From positions 124,001 to 188,000 of the forward strand of contig NZ_JTDB02000004.1 of assembly GCF_000785435.2 (NCBI RefSeq): DNA of 64,000 nucleotides. The letters are read 5' to 3'. Of the stretch, positions 25,457 through 34,026 are shown in pieces. The DNA is from Paraburkholderia sacchari. Its GTDB lineage: Bacteria > Pseudomonadota > Gammaproteobacteria > Burkholderiales > Burkholderiaceae. Each line of letters begins with the position of its first letter. Position 1 is the first letter of the stretch. Made by a program: the position numbers and the translations under genes. The notes below the pieces were generated by a model. The model saw only the letters and a list, made by a program, of their open reading frames with translations. It searched no databases and had not been told where the DNA came from.

Positions 25457-26533
25457 ATGTTTTTAAGGAATGCGTGGTACGTCGCGGCATGGGACGCGGA
25501 AGTAACGCGTGAGCTAGCGCCAGTGACCTTGTTGGGCGAGTCGGTCGTGTTGTACCGGCGCGAGGATGGCACGCCCGTCGCGCTCGAAAACGCGTGTCCG
25601 CATCGCAAGCTGCCGCTCTCGATGGGCCGGCTCGTCGGCGATCATGTCGAGTGCGGTTATCACGGACTCACGTTCGACTGCGAGGGCGCCTGCGTGCGTG
25701 CGCCGGGCAGCGCGCGGATCCCTTCCGGCGCGAAAGTGCGCAGCTACCCGCTGGCGGAGCGTTACGGTCTGCTCTGGATCTGGATGGGCGAGCCTGAACA
25801 GGCCGATCCCGCGAAGATCGTGCAGATCGACGAATGGGGCGACCCGGCGTGGGGCGTGAATCGCGGCGACGCAATGACGGTCGATTGCCACTACCTCTAC
25901 GTCACCGACAATCTGCTGGACCCCTCGCACGTTGCGTGGGTGCATCGCTCGTCGTTTGGCAACGCGGCCTGCGAGGCGGAACCGCTCAAGACCGAGGTGG
26001 CCGCGCACGGCGTGACCGTGTCGCGCTGGATGCGCGATGTGGAGGTGGCGCCGTTCTACGCGCAGTTCGTGCGCTTCGCAGGACGTTGCGACCGCAAGCA
26101 ACATTACGAGGTGCGTTTTCCGTCGCATGCGATCATCAAGGCCGTCTTCACGCCGGCCGGCACGGGCGGCGACGATGCACCCCCGCATGCCGATGTGTTC
26201 CTGATGAACTCCTATAACTTCATGACGCCGGTGGACGCATCGCATACGCGCTACTACTGGTTCCAGACGCGCAACTTCGCGCCCGACGATGAGCAGGTGT
26301 CGCGCCAGTTCGACGCGGACGTGCGCCATGCATTCGAAGAAGACCGCGCGGTGTTGACGGCCGTGCACGCGGGCATGCAGAACGCACGTACGCCGAACAT
26401 CGACCTCGCCATCGACGCGGGACCGCTGCGCTTCAGGCGCGCGCTTGCGCAGATGATCGAGCGCGAGCGGCAGACAGAAAAACCCGCGCTTGCGCCGGTT
26501 CACCTCGTGCAACGCGAGCGCGCGGAGACGTGA
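25457..26533 (+). CDS. Rieske non-haem iron oxygenase, VanA-like
   Basis: A 358-residue oxygenase component. The Rieske [2Fe-2S] ligands are in CPHRKLPLSMG and CGYHGLTF (C-x-H...C-x-x-H), and the mononuclear iron site is DNLLDPSHVAWVH. The domain order and length match vanillate O-demethylase-type oxygenases (VanA, PobA, DdmC). The start at 25457 gives MFLRNAWYVAAWD, the standard VanA opening. With the reductase gene 1 bp downstream it forms a two-component enzyme for demethylation or hydroxylation. The substrate is unknown, since the operon also holds an M14-type hydrolase rather than aromatic ring-cleavage genes. Confidence 0.9.
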   Translation: MFLRNAWYVAAWDAEVTRELAPVTLLGESVVLYRREDGTPVALENACPHRKLPLSMGRLVGDHVECGYHGLTFDCEGACVRAPGSARIPSGAKVRSYPLAERYGLLWIWMGEPEQADPAKIVQIDEWGDPAWGVNRGDAMTVDCHYLYVTDNLLDPSHVAWVHRSSFGNAACEAEPLKTEVAAHGVTVSRWMRDVEVAPFYAQFVRFAGRCDRKQHYEVRFPSHAIIKAVFTPAGTGGDDAPPHADVFLMNSYNFMTPVDASHTRYYWFQTRNFAPDDEQVSRQFDADVRHAFEEDRAVLTAVHAGMQNARTPNIDLAIDAGPLRFRRALAQMIERERQTEKPALAPVHLVQRERAET

Positions 26534-26534
26534 A

Positions 26535-27746
26535 ATGAGTGACGCTGGCAAGACCGCGGCGGAATCGGCGAGCCGTGCGCCAACGGGCTTTCGCCGCTTG
26601 CGCGTGAGCGCGCGCACGCGCGAAAGCGCTTCGATCGTCTCGTTCGAACTCGTGCCCGCCGATGGCGAGGCTCTGCCACCGTTCGCGGCAGGGCAGTTCG
26701 TCACGTTGCGCTTGCCATTGCCGGGCGGCGAGTGGCTGCTGCGCACGTACAGCCTCTCGGGCGACCCGGCCGATACGACGCGCTGGCGGATTTCCGTCAA
26801 GCGCGAGCCGGCCCCGGTGGGGCGCGAGGACCTGGAGCCAGGGCGAGGCTCGTCGTATCTGCACGATGTGGTGCAAGTTGGCGATGAACTCGACGTGGCG
26901 GGGCCGTCGGGCGCATTCGTGTGCAGCGACGACACCGCGCGGCCCGTGGTGCTGATGAGCGGCGGCGTGGGTTTGACTCCGCTCGTCAGCATGCTGCATC
27001 GGCTTCGTGCGATGGAAGGCGCGCGCGAACGGCGCATGTATTTCATTCACGCATGCGAGAACGGTGCCGTGCATGCGTTCGGCAGCGAAGTGCAGGCCGT
27101 GGCGGCCGAGTGTCCGAACGTGCGCGTGCACACCTGCTACCGGCAGCCTCGCGCGCAAGACCGTCTGGCGCAGAGTTTCGACAGCGAGGGGCTCATTACG
27201 CGCGAAACGCTGCAAGGCTTGCTGCCGCTCGACGACTACGAAGTGTATCTATGCGGGCCGCCAGCGTTCATGCAGGCCAACTGGCGGCTCCTGCGCAGCC
27301 TCGGCGTGGCGCGCGAACGCATCCGTTACGAGTTCTTCGGCCCTGCAACCGTGCTTGAGGCCGATGCCGAGCCGGAGCCCACGCGCGAAACATCGTCTAA
27401 TGAAATTTCGGGTGCGAAGACGAAACTGGAATTCGATGCGCACGCAACCACTGTGCGTTTTCATCCGGATGCCGAACCCGTGGCATGGGATGACCGCTGC
27501 GAGTCGCTGCTCGAACTGGCGGAGCAGCATGGCTATGCGGTGCCGTTCAGTTGCCGTATCGGCATCTGCAATACTTGCGTGACGCCGCTGGCGCAAGGCA
27601 ACATCGAGTACGCCACCGCGCCGCTCGACCCGCCCGCCGAAGGCACGGTGCTGCTGTGCTGCGCGAAACCCGCGGGCCACGTTACGCTGGCGTTGACCGG
27701 GGCGTCCGTGCGAAGCGGCGCGGCGCGCTCCCCACAACCCGCTTGA
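26535..27746 (+). CDS. oxygenase reductase (FNR domain plus C-terminal [2Fe-2S] ferredoxin)
   Basis: A 403-residue electron-transfer partner for the oxygenase. Flavin binding is seen at LLRTYSLSG, NAD(P) binding at VVLMSGGVGLTPLVSMLHRL and YLCGPPAFM, and a plant-type [2Fe-2S] cluster in the C-terminal part (PFSCRIGICNTCVT...LLCCAKP). It is longer than VanB (about 315 residues) because of an N-terminal extension and a linker rich in E, P and T at about 290-310. It starts 1 bp after the oxygenase stop, so it is co-transcribed and probably coupled. Confidence 0.9.
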   Translation: MSDAGKTAAESASRAPTGFRRLRVSARTRESASIVSFELVPADGEALPPFAAGQFVTLRLPLPGGEWLLRTYSLSGDPADTTRWRISVKREPAPVGREDLEPGRGSSYLHDVVQVGDELDVAGPSGAFVCSDDTARPVVLMSGGVGLTPLVSMLHRLRAMEGARERRMYFIHACENGAVHAFGSEVQAVAAECPNVRVHTCYRQPRAQDRLAQSFDSEGLITRETLQGLLPLDDYEVYLCGPPAFMQANWRLLRSLGVARERIRYEFFGPATVLEADAEPEPTRETSSNEISGAKTKLEFDAHATTVRFHPDAEPVAWDDRCESLLELAEQHGYAVPFSCRIGICNTCVTPLAQGNIEYATAPLDPPAEGTVLLCCAKPAGHVTLALTGASVRSGAARSPQPA

Positions 27747-27764
27747 TGACTCGCAGAGGACTTC

Positions 27765-28889
27765 ATGAAGATCGGCTTTCCCGTCGAACCCGATTTCGCG
27801 GCCCAACGCCAACATTTTCTGCACGCCGCCCAATTGGCGGGTGCAACGGTGACGACCTATGCGCATCCGCTCAAGGGTCCCAACGGCGAGGCGCTCGCGA
27901 CTGACGTAGCCTGGCTCGGCAACGCCAATGCGCGCCGCGTGCTGGTGGCCGTGTCGGGTACGCACGGGGTGGAGGGCTACTACGGCTCGACGTGCCAGAC
28001 GCAATGGCTGCACGAACTGGCCGCGCGAAGCCTGCCCGACGACGTCGCGGTGATGATGGTGCATCTGATCAATCCGTGGGGCACGGCATGGGTCAGGCGC
28101 GTGAATGAGGACAACGTCGATCTGAATCGCAACTACGTCGACTTCGGCGCGCCGTTGCCGCTCAATCCGCGCTACGAGGAACTGCACGAAATTTACGCAT
28201 GCCGCGATATCGACGGTCCGCAGCGGCACCATGCCGATACGTTGCTGGGGCGGCAAGTTGAATCGCTCGGCTGGTCGGGCGTGCAGGCGATCGTGGGCGC
28301 GGGCCAGTATCGCCACGCGGATGGACTGTTCTATGGAGGCCAGACCGCCACCTGGTCCAACCGGACCCTGCACGAGATTGCGCAGCGCTTCATCAAACCG
28401 GCCCAGGTGGGGATTTCGTTCGATCTGCACACGGGCGCGGGCGCGTTCGGCCATCCGATGCTGATGGCGATTGCGCAAACGGCCTATCCCGCACTGGCCG
28501 ATGCGCAGCGTCTTTACGGCCCGTGGCTCTACACGCTGCTCACGCACGCGGACGCCGCCGTCAGCGAAACCGGTGTGGTTGCGCGCGCAACTGGATATGC
28601 CTCACAGGCGCTGCTGGACGCTTTGCCGGACACGCACCTGATGCAGCTTGTGATCGAATGCGGCACGTACCCGGAAGCGCCGATGCACACGGCTTTGCGC
28701 GACGACCACTGGCTGCACCTGTATGGCGACCCGCGCGACACGCGAGGCCGCGCGATCAGCCGTGCGCTGTTCGAAGCGTTCCTTCCTGCCGATGCGGATT
28801 GGCGCGAGCTCGTGTGGCTGCGCACGCGGCAGATCTGGGAGCGCGCGCTGGCGGCGCTGCCGGGCATCGAGCCTGCGGGAGCGCCATGA
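27765..28889 (+). CDS. M14-family metallopeptidase-like hydrolase (DUF2817)
   Basis: A 374-residue protein with the DUF2817 pattern of zinc carboxypeptidase-fold enzymes: VSGTHGVEGYYGS (Zn ligands H and E), VHLINPWGTAW, RRVNEDNVDLNRNY and FDLHTGAGAFGH with a later IECGTYPEAP. No signal peptide is seen, so it is cytoplasmic. Related enzymes hydrolyse amide or ester bonds of acylated amino acids. It lies 18 bp after the reductase gene, suggesting that the operon removes an acyl or peptide group from the oxidised substrate or prepares it (inference). Confidence 0.85.
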   Translation: MKIGFPVEPDFAAQRQHFLHAAQLAGATVTTYAHPLKGPNGEALATDVAWLGNANARRVLVAVSGTHGVEGYYGSTCQTQWLHELAARSLPDDVAVMMVHLINPWGTAWVRRVNEDNVDLNRNYVDFGAPLPLNPRYEELHEIYACRDIDGPQRHHADTLLGRQVESLGWSGVQAIVGAGQYRHADGLFYGGQTATWSNRTLHEIAQRFIKPAQVGISFDLHTGAGAFGHPMLMAIAQTAYPALADAQRLYGPWLYTLLTHADAAVSETGVVARATGYASQALLDALPDTHLMQLVIECGTYPEAPMHTALRDDHWLHLYGDPRDTRGRAISRALFEAFLPADADWRELVWLRTRQIWERALAALPGIEPAGAP

Positions 28890-29134
28890 AACGCGGTGCG
28901 ATTTGCCAGTATCGCCGCTTGAACGCCCATGCCCGCTCGACTCGCTACTTCGACATGATTTGCCGCTGCGGCTCCGTTCGTGAGGCCGCGCGGTGTTTGC
29001 ACCGGACGGCTCGGCCGTCAACCGGTCCCGATTACGGCGGCGGCGTGAAGTATTCGCTGTTCGAGCAGAACGTGGCGATTGCCGAGTGGTTCCGCAGCAA
29101 ATGGCAATCGAACGAGGCTGGACGGGACGCGTGA
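28886..29134 (+). pseudogene. remnant of a LysR-type regulator N-terminus
   Basis: The frame starts in an ATGA overlap with the M14 gene and includes RYFDMICRCGSVREAARCLH, which matches the first helices of a LysR DNA-binding domain. The recognition helix then continues in another frame (GSAVNRS, about 29010-29030), so a frameshift is present. The rest (DYGGGVKYSLFEQNVAIAEWFRSKW) is not LysR-like. The element is far too short to be a working regulator. Read literally it would be an 82-residue polypeptide of no known function. Confidence 0.5.
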
Positions 29135-29176
29135 TCGAAGCGGCGGAGCCGATGCACGCTCCGCCGCTGGCACATC

Positions 29177-30535
29177 TCAATGGAGCTTGATCGAGGGCCG
29201 GTTGTAACGCTGCAGAAACTGGCCCAGCGTCTGGAGCAGCGTGTGCCGGGTGCCGTGCACGCCCAACAGGTGCTTGCGATACAGCAGCCGGTACAAGCCC
29301 GACGCAGCCAGCCCGTCGACGATCACGGAGCGCTCGCGCAGGCGCAGATCCGCCTGGTAAAGCGCGCCGGACGCGCCGAGCGAGACCACCGTGCCAGCGT
29401 CGCGAAACACAAATCCCGCAACCGCCTTGCCTGCGATGCGCCGCGCGAACGCCTGGCTCAGATAGACCGCCTGCTGGTGGGCAACCTGGGCGCGCGGCGG
29501 CAGGTAACGGCTCGAACCGCTTACGGGGCAGGCCGCACAGTCGCCGAACGCGTACACGTGCGGATCGTCAGGCGTTTGCAAGGTATCCGTCACGATGACC
29601 TGATTCGACGCGCTCAGCGCGAGCCCTTCGATCGAGCGCAGCATCGCGGGCCCGGCCACGCCAGCGGCCCAGATCGTCATATCGGCGGGCAGTATCGCGC
29701 CGTCCGAAGTCACGATGGCATCTTCTTCGACGCTCGCCACGCGGGTGTCGGTCAGCACCTCGATATGCAGGCGTTCGAGTTGCGCCTGCGTGCGCGCCGA
29801 AATGCGCGGGTCGAGCACCGGCAGCACGCGCGCCGCGCCTTCGATCAGACGAATCTGGACGTCGCGGGCAGGATCGAGCGCCTGGAAGCGATACGCCGCG
29901 AGTTGCCCCACCGCGTGCCGCAGCGCGGCGGCCAGTTCCACGCCGGTCGCGCCGGCGCCGATCACGTTGATGCACACCGGCCGCACGAGCGGCGCACCGG
30001 GAGCATCGGCGAGGTGATTGACCTTCGCGCAGGCTGCGAGGAACCGCTTGCGGAAATCCTCGGCGTGCCCGACGTGTTCGAGCGGCAGCGCATGGCGCGC
30101 GGCGCCAGGCACATTGAAGAAGTTAGTCACGCTGCCCACGGCCAGCACGAGGTCGTGATATGGCACCTCCCGTTGCGGCACGATCTGCGCGCCGTCGTTG
30201 TCCAGCACCGCACCGATGGTGGCGATGCGGCGCGCGCGATCGACCGACTTCAATTCGCCTTGCACGAACTCGAAGCCATAGCGCTTTGCCTGCGCCGCAT
30301 ATTCGATCGTGTGCGAAGCGGGATCGCGGTGACCCGATGCGGCTTCATGCAGAAGCGGCTTCCAGAAGTGCGTCGGTAAGCGGTCGACGAGAACGATGTG
30401 CGCCTGTCCGCGGCGGCCGAGCGTGCTGCCCAGGCGCGTAGCGAGTTGCAGGCCGCCGGCGCCGCCGCCGACAATCAGGATGCGGGGCGGGTTAGCCGCG
30501 CGCTCCTTCGCGAGAATGCCAGGGATGAGTGCCAT
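29177..30535 (-). CDS. ndh: type II NADH:quinone oxidoreductase (NDH-2)
   Basis: A 452-residue flavoprotein that oxidises NADH and reduces quinone at the inner membrane without pumping protons. FAD binding is at ILIVGGGAGGLQLATRLG, the NADH-binding Rossmann motif at VIGAGATGVELAAALRH, and the second FAD contact at VYAFGDCAAC; the AAGSVTNFFNVPGA-like stretch (AVGSVTNFFNVPG) and RAQVAHQQA are typical of NDH-2. The C-terminal amphipathic segment (YNRPSIKLH) may bind membrane. GGAAG precedes the start. It is divergent from a LysR gene that may control it. Confidence 0.92.
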   Translation of the reverse strand: MALIPGILAKERAANPPRILIVGGGAGGLQLATRLGSTLGRRGQAHIVLVDRLPTHFWKPLLHEAASGHRDPASHTIEYAAQAKRYGFEFVQGELKSVDRARRIATIGAVLDNDGAQIVPQREVPYHDLVLAVGSVTNFFNVPGAARHALPLEHVGHAEDFRKRFLAACAKVNHLADAPGAPLVRPVCINVIGAGATGVELAAALRHAVGQLAAYRFQALDPARDVQIRLIEGAARVLPVLDPRISARTQAQLERLHIEVLTDTRVASVEEDAIVTSDGAILPADMTIWAAGVAGPAMLRSIEGLALSASNQVIVTDTLQTPDDPHVYAFGDCAACPVSGSSRYLPPRAQVAHQQAVYLSQAFARRIAGKAVAGFVFRDAGTVVSLGASGALYQADLRLRERSVIVDGLAASGLYRLLYRKHLLGVHGTRHTLLQTLGQFLQRYNRPSIKLH

Positions 30536-30636
30536 TGTTGTCTTCCAGAATGAAATCGGTTTGAATATCGCGCGACTTGATTTCACGATATCGTTTCGCG
30601 AACCCAAGAACAATTTAATGTTTATAGGCGACCGAT

Positions 30637-31593
30637 ATGCTTTCACTTATAGGAAAGGCGGCCACGTTCCGGCAGCTCAAGGCGCTCGACATGGTCATGC
30701 GCATGGGGAGCGTGTCGCGCGCGGCGCAGGAACTGCATCTGACGCAGCCGGCCGTGTCGCTGCAAATCCGCCTGCTGGAGGAAGCCGTGGGCGCGGCGTT
30801 GCTGCAACGGGTGGGCCGGGGCGTGGAACTGACCACGGCGGGCGAAATCGTGGGCCGCTATGCGCGCGAGATCCTGCATCTCTGGCGAGAAGCGGGTGAC
30901 GAAGTGGCGGCCTTGAAGGGCGATCTGGGCGGGACCTTGCGCATCGGCGCGATCACAACCGCCGAATATCTGATTCCGCCGCTGCTGGTCCGATTCACGG
31001 CCACGCGCCCGCATGTGAAGACCTACTTCAAGGTGGGCAATCGCGAGGAGATCATTCGCATGCTCGCCACGCATGAAATCGATCTCGCGGTCATGGGCAG
31101 TCCGCCCAAGGAACTGCGCACGCATGCGGCTGAATTCGCGAAGCATCCGATGGTGTTCGTCGCCGCGCCGGAGCATCCGCTCTTGCAGCGCAAGCGTATT
31201 TCAATGAAGGATCTGGAATCGGCGCACCTGCTGGTGCGCGAGCGCGGCGCGGGGACGAGAACGACGGTCGAGAGCCTCTTCAAGACGTCTGGTCATCGAT
31301 TTCATGTGGGATCCGAACTATCTAGCAACGAGGCAATCAAGCAGATGGCCGAAGCCGGGCTCGGCGTGGCGTTTCTGTCGCGTCATGCGTGCGCGCTGGA
31401 ACTGCGCGCCGGGCTGCTGAAGGAACTGCCGTTCGCGGGCAACCCGGTCGAGCGCGAATGGTACGTAGTGACGCTGGCCGACCGGCGCATTTCCCAGGTG
31501 ACCGGGCTGTTTCGCGATTTCCTCATCGAACAGGGCGCGCCGGTGATCGATCTCGCGATGCTGGCCTCTTCCGGCGCGCGGCGGAGAAAGTAG
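30637..31593 (+). CDS. LysR-family regulator (CbbR-like)
   Basis: A 318-residue LysR regulator. The DNA-binding domain (FRQLKALDMVMRMGSVSRAAQELHLTQPAVSLQIRLLEE) and effector domain (LRIGAITTAEYLIPPLLVRF, GNREEIIRMLATHEIDLAVMG) resemble CbbR/CysB-like members that sense redox or metabolite levels. The gene is divergent from ndh across about 100 bp, which suggests it links NADH status or a related signal to NDH-2 expression. No carbon-fixation genes are present. Ligand assignment is not possible here. Confidence 0.87.
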   Translation: MLSLIGKAATFRQLKALDMVMRMGSVSRAAQELHLTQPAVSLQIRLLEEAVGAALLQRVGRGVELTTAGEIVGRYAREILHLWREAGDEVAALKGDLGGTLRIGAITTAEYLIPPLLVRFTATRPHVKTYFKVGNREEIIRMLATHEIDLAVMGSPPKELRTHAAEFAKHPMVFVAAPEHPLLQRKRISMKDLESAHLLVRERGAGTRTTVESLFKTSGHRFHVGSELSSNEAIKQMAEAGLGVAFLSRHACALELRAGLLKELPFAGNPVEREWYVVTLADRRISQVTGLFRDFLIEQGAPVIDLAMLASSGARRRK

Positions 31594-31615
31594 GGAGTCA
31601 GGCGCGCTCAGACGT

Positions 31616-32260
31616 TCAAATCCCCCGTGGCCGCCTGCGTTTGAGCGCGACGATGTTCGCGTCGATCCAGCGGCGCGCGCTGGCGAGCATGATGGCTTGC
31701 TGCTCGGGGCCGCTCCTGACGCCTTCGACGGTGACGAACTCGACATTGCGAATGCCGATGGTCGCGAACACCGCGCGAATGTAGCCCGTGAGGTAGTCGG
31801 GCTGGCGCGCGGCGCCGCCCCAGGTGAAGAGTCCGCCCGACGAGACCGCGACCATCACGGGGCGATCCCTGAGCAAGCCGATCTTGCCCTGCGCGGTCAT
31901 GGTGAAGGTGCGCCCGAGGCGCATGACGTGATCGAACCAGGCCTTCAATCCCGAGGGCGCGCCGTAGTTATGCATGGGCGTGCCCATCACGACCACGTCG
32001 GCCAATTCGAGTTCTTCGATTAGCTGTTCAGAAAGCGCGAGGGCTTCGTGTTGCGCTGCGCTGCGCGAGTGGGCCGCGACCAGCATGGCGTCGACGAATT
32101 CGGCGCTCAGGTGCGGCGGCGGCGCGTTGCCCAGATCGCGCCGCTGCACGCGCGCCCCGGGGTTTTCGCCCAGCAGCGACTCGACCGCGTAGCGCGTCAC
32201 CTGGCTACTGACCGAGGCGTCGCCGCGCGGGCTGCACTCGATATGCAAGATCTGGTTCAC
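31616..32260 (-). CDS. azoR: FMN-dependent NADH-azoreductase
   Basis: A 214-residue flavodoxin-fold quinone/azo reductase. ILHIECSPRGDASVSSQVTR is the FMN-phosphate site and TPMHNYGAPSGLKAWFDHV the isoalloxazine site; YLTGYIRAVFATIGI follows. It reduces quinones or azo dyes with NADH, protecting against electrophiles. The GTG at 32260 is preferred because it begins the family's usual NQILHIECSPRG; an ATG at 32287 would add nine residues. The gene converges with the LysR gene 22 bp away. Confidence 0.9.
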   Translation of the reverse strand: MNQILHIECSPRGDASVSSQVTRYAVESLLGENPGARVQRRDLGNAPPPHLSAEFVDAMLVAAHSRSAAQHEALALSEQLIEELELADVVVMGTPMHNYGAPSGLKAWFDHVMRLGRTFTMTAQGKIGLLRDRPVMVAVSSGGLFTWGGAARQPDYLTGYIRAVFATIGIRNVEFVTVEGVRSGPEQQAIMLASARRWIDANIVALKRRRPRGI

Positions 32261-32662
32261 GCCTCGACGGCCTCCGATTCCATGCACCGATCCAATCCGG
32301 GAACGTTCGTGAAAATCGATGTTCGCGAGGCGAGTGCGGTTTTTGCGCTATATGCGCTAAGGAGCGATCCTATCAAGCTGCGCGCGCGACGGCACCATCG
32401 CGGTGCGCATGTTGTTCATACCAGGGTGCTGATAAGCCCTGGCCGTGACACATCGGCCATCCTCGCCATCGAGAGCGGGTTTGCGTTGGGGGATCAGCTC
32501 AACTCAGGTAAGCGCCGCCTGGCTTCTTCGGGGCGTCCTTGATGCCGTGTTCCTGTTTGATACAAAGTGAAATCCATAGTGCCAAAGTGGTTAATCTTCA
32601 GAAGATGCGAATCGATCTTATTATCTCCTTTATTACTATTTGTTACTGAACAGCCGATCCTC
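32261..32662. other. intergenic region before the FtrBC-like unit
   Basis: About 400 bases with no supportable gene. The part just before the cupredoxin gene (32590-32650) is AT-rich and probably holds its promoter. A sequence loosely like a Fur site (GAATCGATCTTATTATC) occurs near 32609, but the match is poor. Confidence 0.4.
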
Positions 32663-33001
32663 ATGAAAACAACACGCATGTTCGTCGCTATGGTCCTGGC
32701 CTCGGGGGTCTTGCAAGCACACAACGTGTTCGCAGCGGATGAGTCATACAGCCTGACTGTGAAAGACCACAAGTTCTCGCCGGCCGAGCTGACCATCCCA
32801 GCGGACAAAAAGGTGAAGGTTACGGTGAAGAATCTTGATGCGACGCCCGCTGAATTCGAAAGCGATGACTTCAAGGCCGAGAAGGTGATTCCCGCCGGCA
32901 AACAGGTTGATGTCTTTATCGGACCGTTGAAGGCAGGCAAGTATGAGTTTCACGACGAGTACCACGAAGCAGAATCGAAGACCTATCTGATCGTCAAATA
33001 A
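32663..33001 (+). CDS. periplasmic cupredoxin-domain protein (FtrB-like)
   Basis: A 112-residue exported protein: signal peptide about 1-24 (ending HNVFAA), then a small cupredoxin fold (SYSLTVKDHKFSPAELTIPADKKVKVTVKNLDATPAEFES). Charged residues dominate and there is no type-1 copper cysteine; histidines occur at DHKF, FHDEYHE. It precedes the FTR1 permease by 14 bp, the ftrB-ftrC order of FtrABCD ferrous iron transporters, in which it is thought to pass oxidised iron to the permease. The P19 (ftrA) and ferredoxin-like (ftrD) partners are not nearby. Confidence 0.85.
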   Translation: MKTTRMFVAMVLASGVLQAHNVFAADESYSLTVKDHKFSPAELTIPADKKVKVTVKNLDATPAEFESDDFKAEKVIPAGKQVDVFIGPLKAGKYEFHDEYHEAESKTYLIVK

Positions 33002-33015
33002 GCGCAAGCGACATC

Positions 33016-33858
33016 ATGCTATCCACCGCTCTCATTGTTTTCCGTGAAGTCCTCGAAGCCGCCCTGGTCGTGTCGATTGTATTGGCGGCTACCAAAGGGG
33101 TCCTCAATCGTGGATGGTGGGTGAGCGGTGGCTTGCTCGGTGGCGTCATCGGCGCGGGACTCATTGCCCTGTTTGCGGACGTCATTTCGTCGTGGGCGTC
33201 GGGCATGGGCCAGGAAGTGTTCAACGCCGGCGTGATGTTTATTGCGGTCGCCATGCTCGCATGGCACTGCATCTGGATGGGCAAGCACAGCCGCGAAATG
33301 GCGCAGCAGATTTCGGCAGTAGGCAAGGCGGTGGCGGCGGGAAGCCGGCCGCTGACCGGGCTCGCGATTGTCGTTGGCGTGGCGGTGCTGCGCGAGGGTT
33401 CGGAGGCTGTCCTGTTTCTGTATGGCATCGCAGCGGGAGACGCGGGGCAGACGCCGCAGATGATCGTCGGCGGATTGCTGGGTGTCTTCGGTGGCGTCGG
33501 TCTGGGTGCCGCGATGTATGCAGGTCTTCTGCGGATACCACTCAAGCGTCTCTTCGCGGTGACCAACGTACTTGTTATCCTGCTTGCTGCGGGCATGGCG
33601 AGCCAGGGCGTGGGCTACCTGGCGGCGGTGGGAATCCTGCCGTCGTGGGGCGATACGATCTGGGACACGTCCTGGTTGCTCCGCGATTCCAGCGTCGTCG
33701 GCAAGATGCTTCATACGCTCGTTGGCTATACCGCGCGGCCGGCCGGCATTCAGATTGCGGCCTATATCGCGACCCTGGTCATCATCGTGCTGCTCGCTCG
33801 CGCAGTGGGCCGTCCACAGGCGGCGGCAGCTGCAGGGCAGTCACGACAATCTGCGTAG
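33016..33858 (+). CDS. FTR1-family iron permease (FtrC/EfeU-like)
   Basis: A 280-residue inner-membrane protein with seven predicted helices. The two iron-handling R-E-x-x-E motifs are present: REVLE at residues 10-14 and REGSE at 126-130. These are the hallmark of FTR1/EfeU permeases, which move ferric iron formed by an oxidase partner. It is paired with the cupredoxin gene in front. With only two of the four usual FtrABCD proteins encoded here, the system is reduced or its other parts are elsewhere. Confidence 0.92.
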   Translation: MLSTALIVFREVLEAALVVSIVLAATKGVLNRGWWVSGGLLGGVIGAGLIALFADVISSWASGMGQEVFNAGVMFIAVAMLAWHCIWMGKHSREMAQQISAVGKAVAAGSRPLTGLAIVVGVAVLREGSEAVLFLYGIAAGDAGQTPQMIVGGLLGVFGGVGLGAAMYAGLLRIPLKRLFAVTNVLVILLAAGMASQGVGYLAAVGILPSWGDTIWDTSWLLRDSSVVGKMLHTLVGYTARPAGIQIAAYIATLVIIVLLARAVGRPQAAAAAGQSRQSA

Positions 33859-34026
33859 CGGCGGCTGCGGGAGCGAGCTAGTCCCACGGGATAAAGATGC
33901 GCCTCGGGCGGGCATGATTGTTTGCCGTGTTACTTCATAGAACCACTAAGCACTCGAGGGTGATGCGCGGGGGTGGCAGACGGTTCAGTAACCGGTGGCG
34001 ACATGATGAATGCCGCGCCGCTGCTC

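Noticed and set aside
32048..32542. 164-residue plus-strand frame between azoR and the cupredoxin gene
   Set aside because: Most of it is antisense to azoR and the remainder has no ribosome site or recognised sequence.
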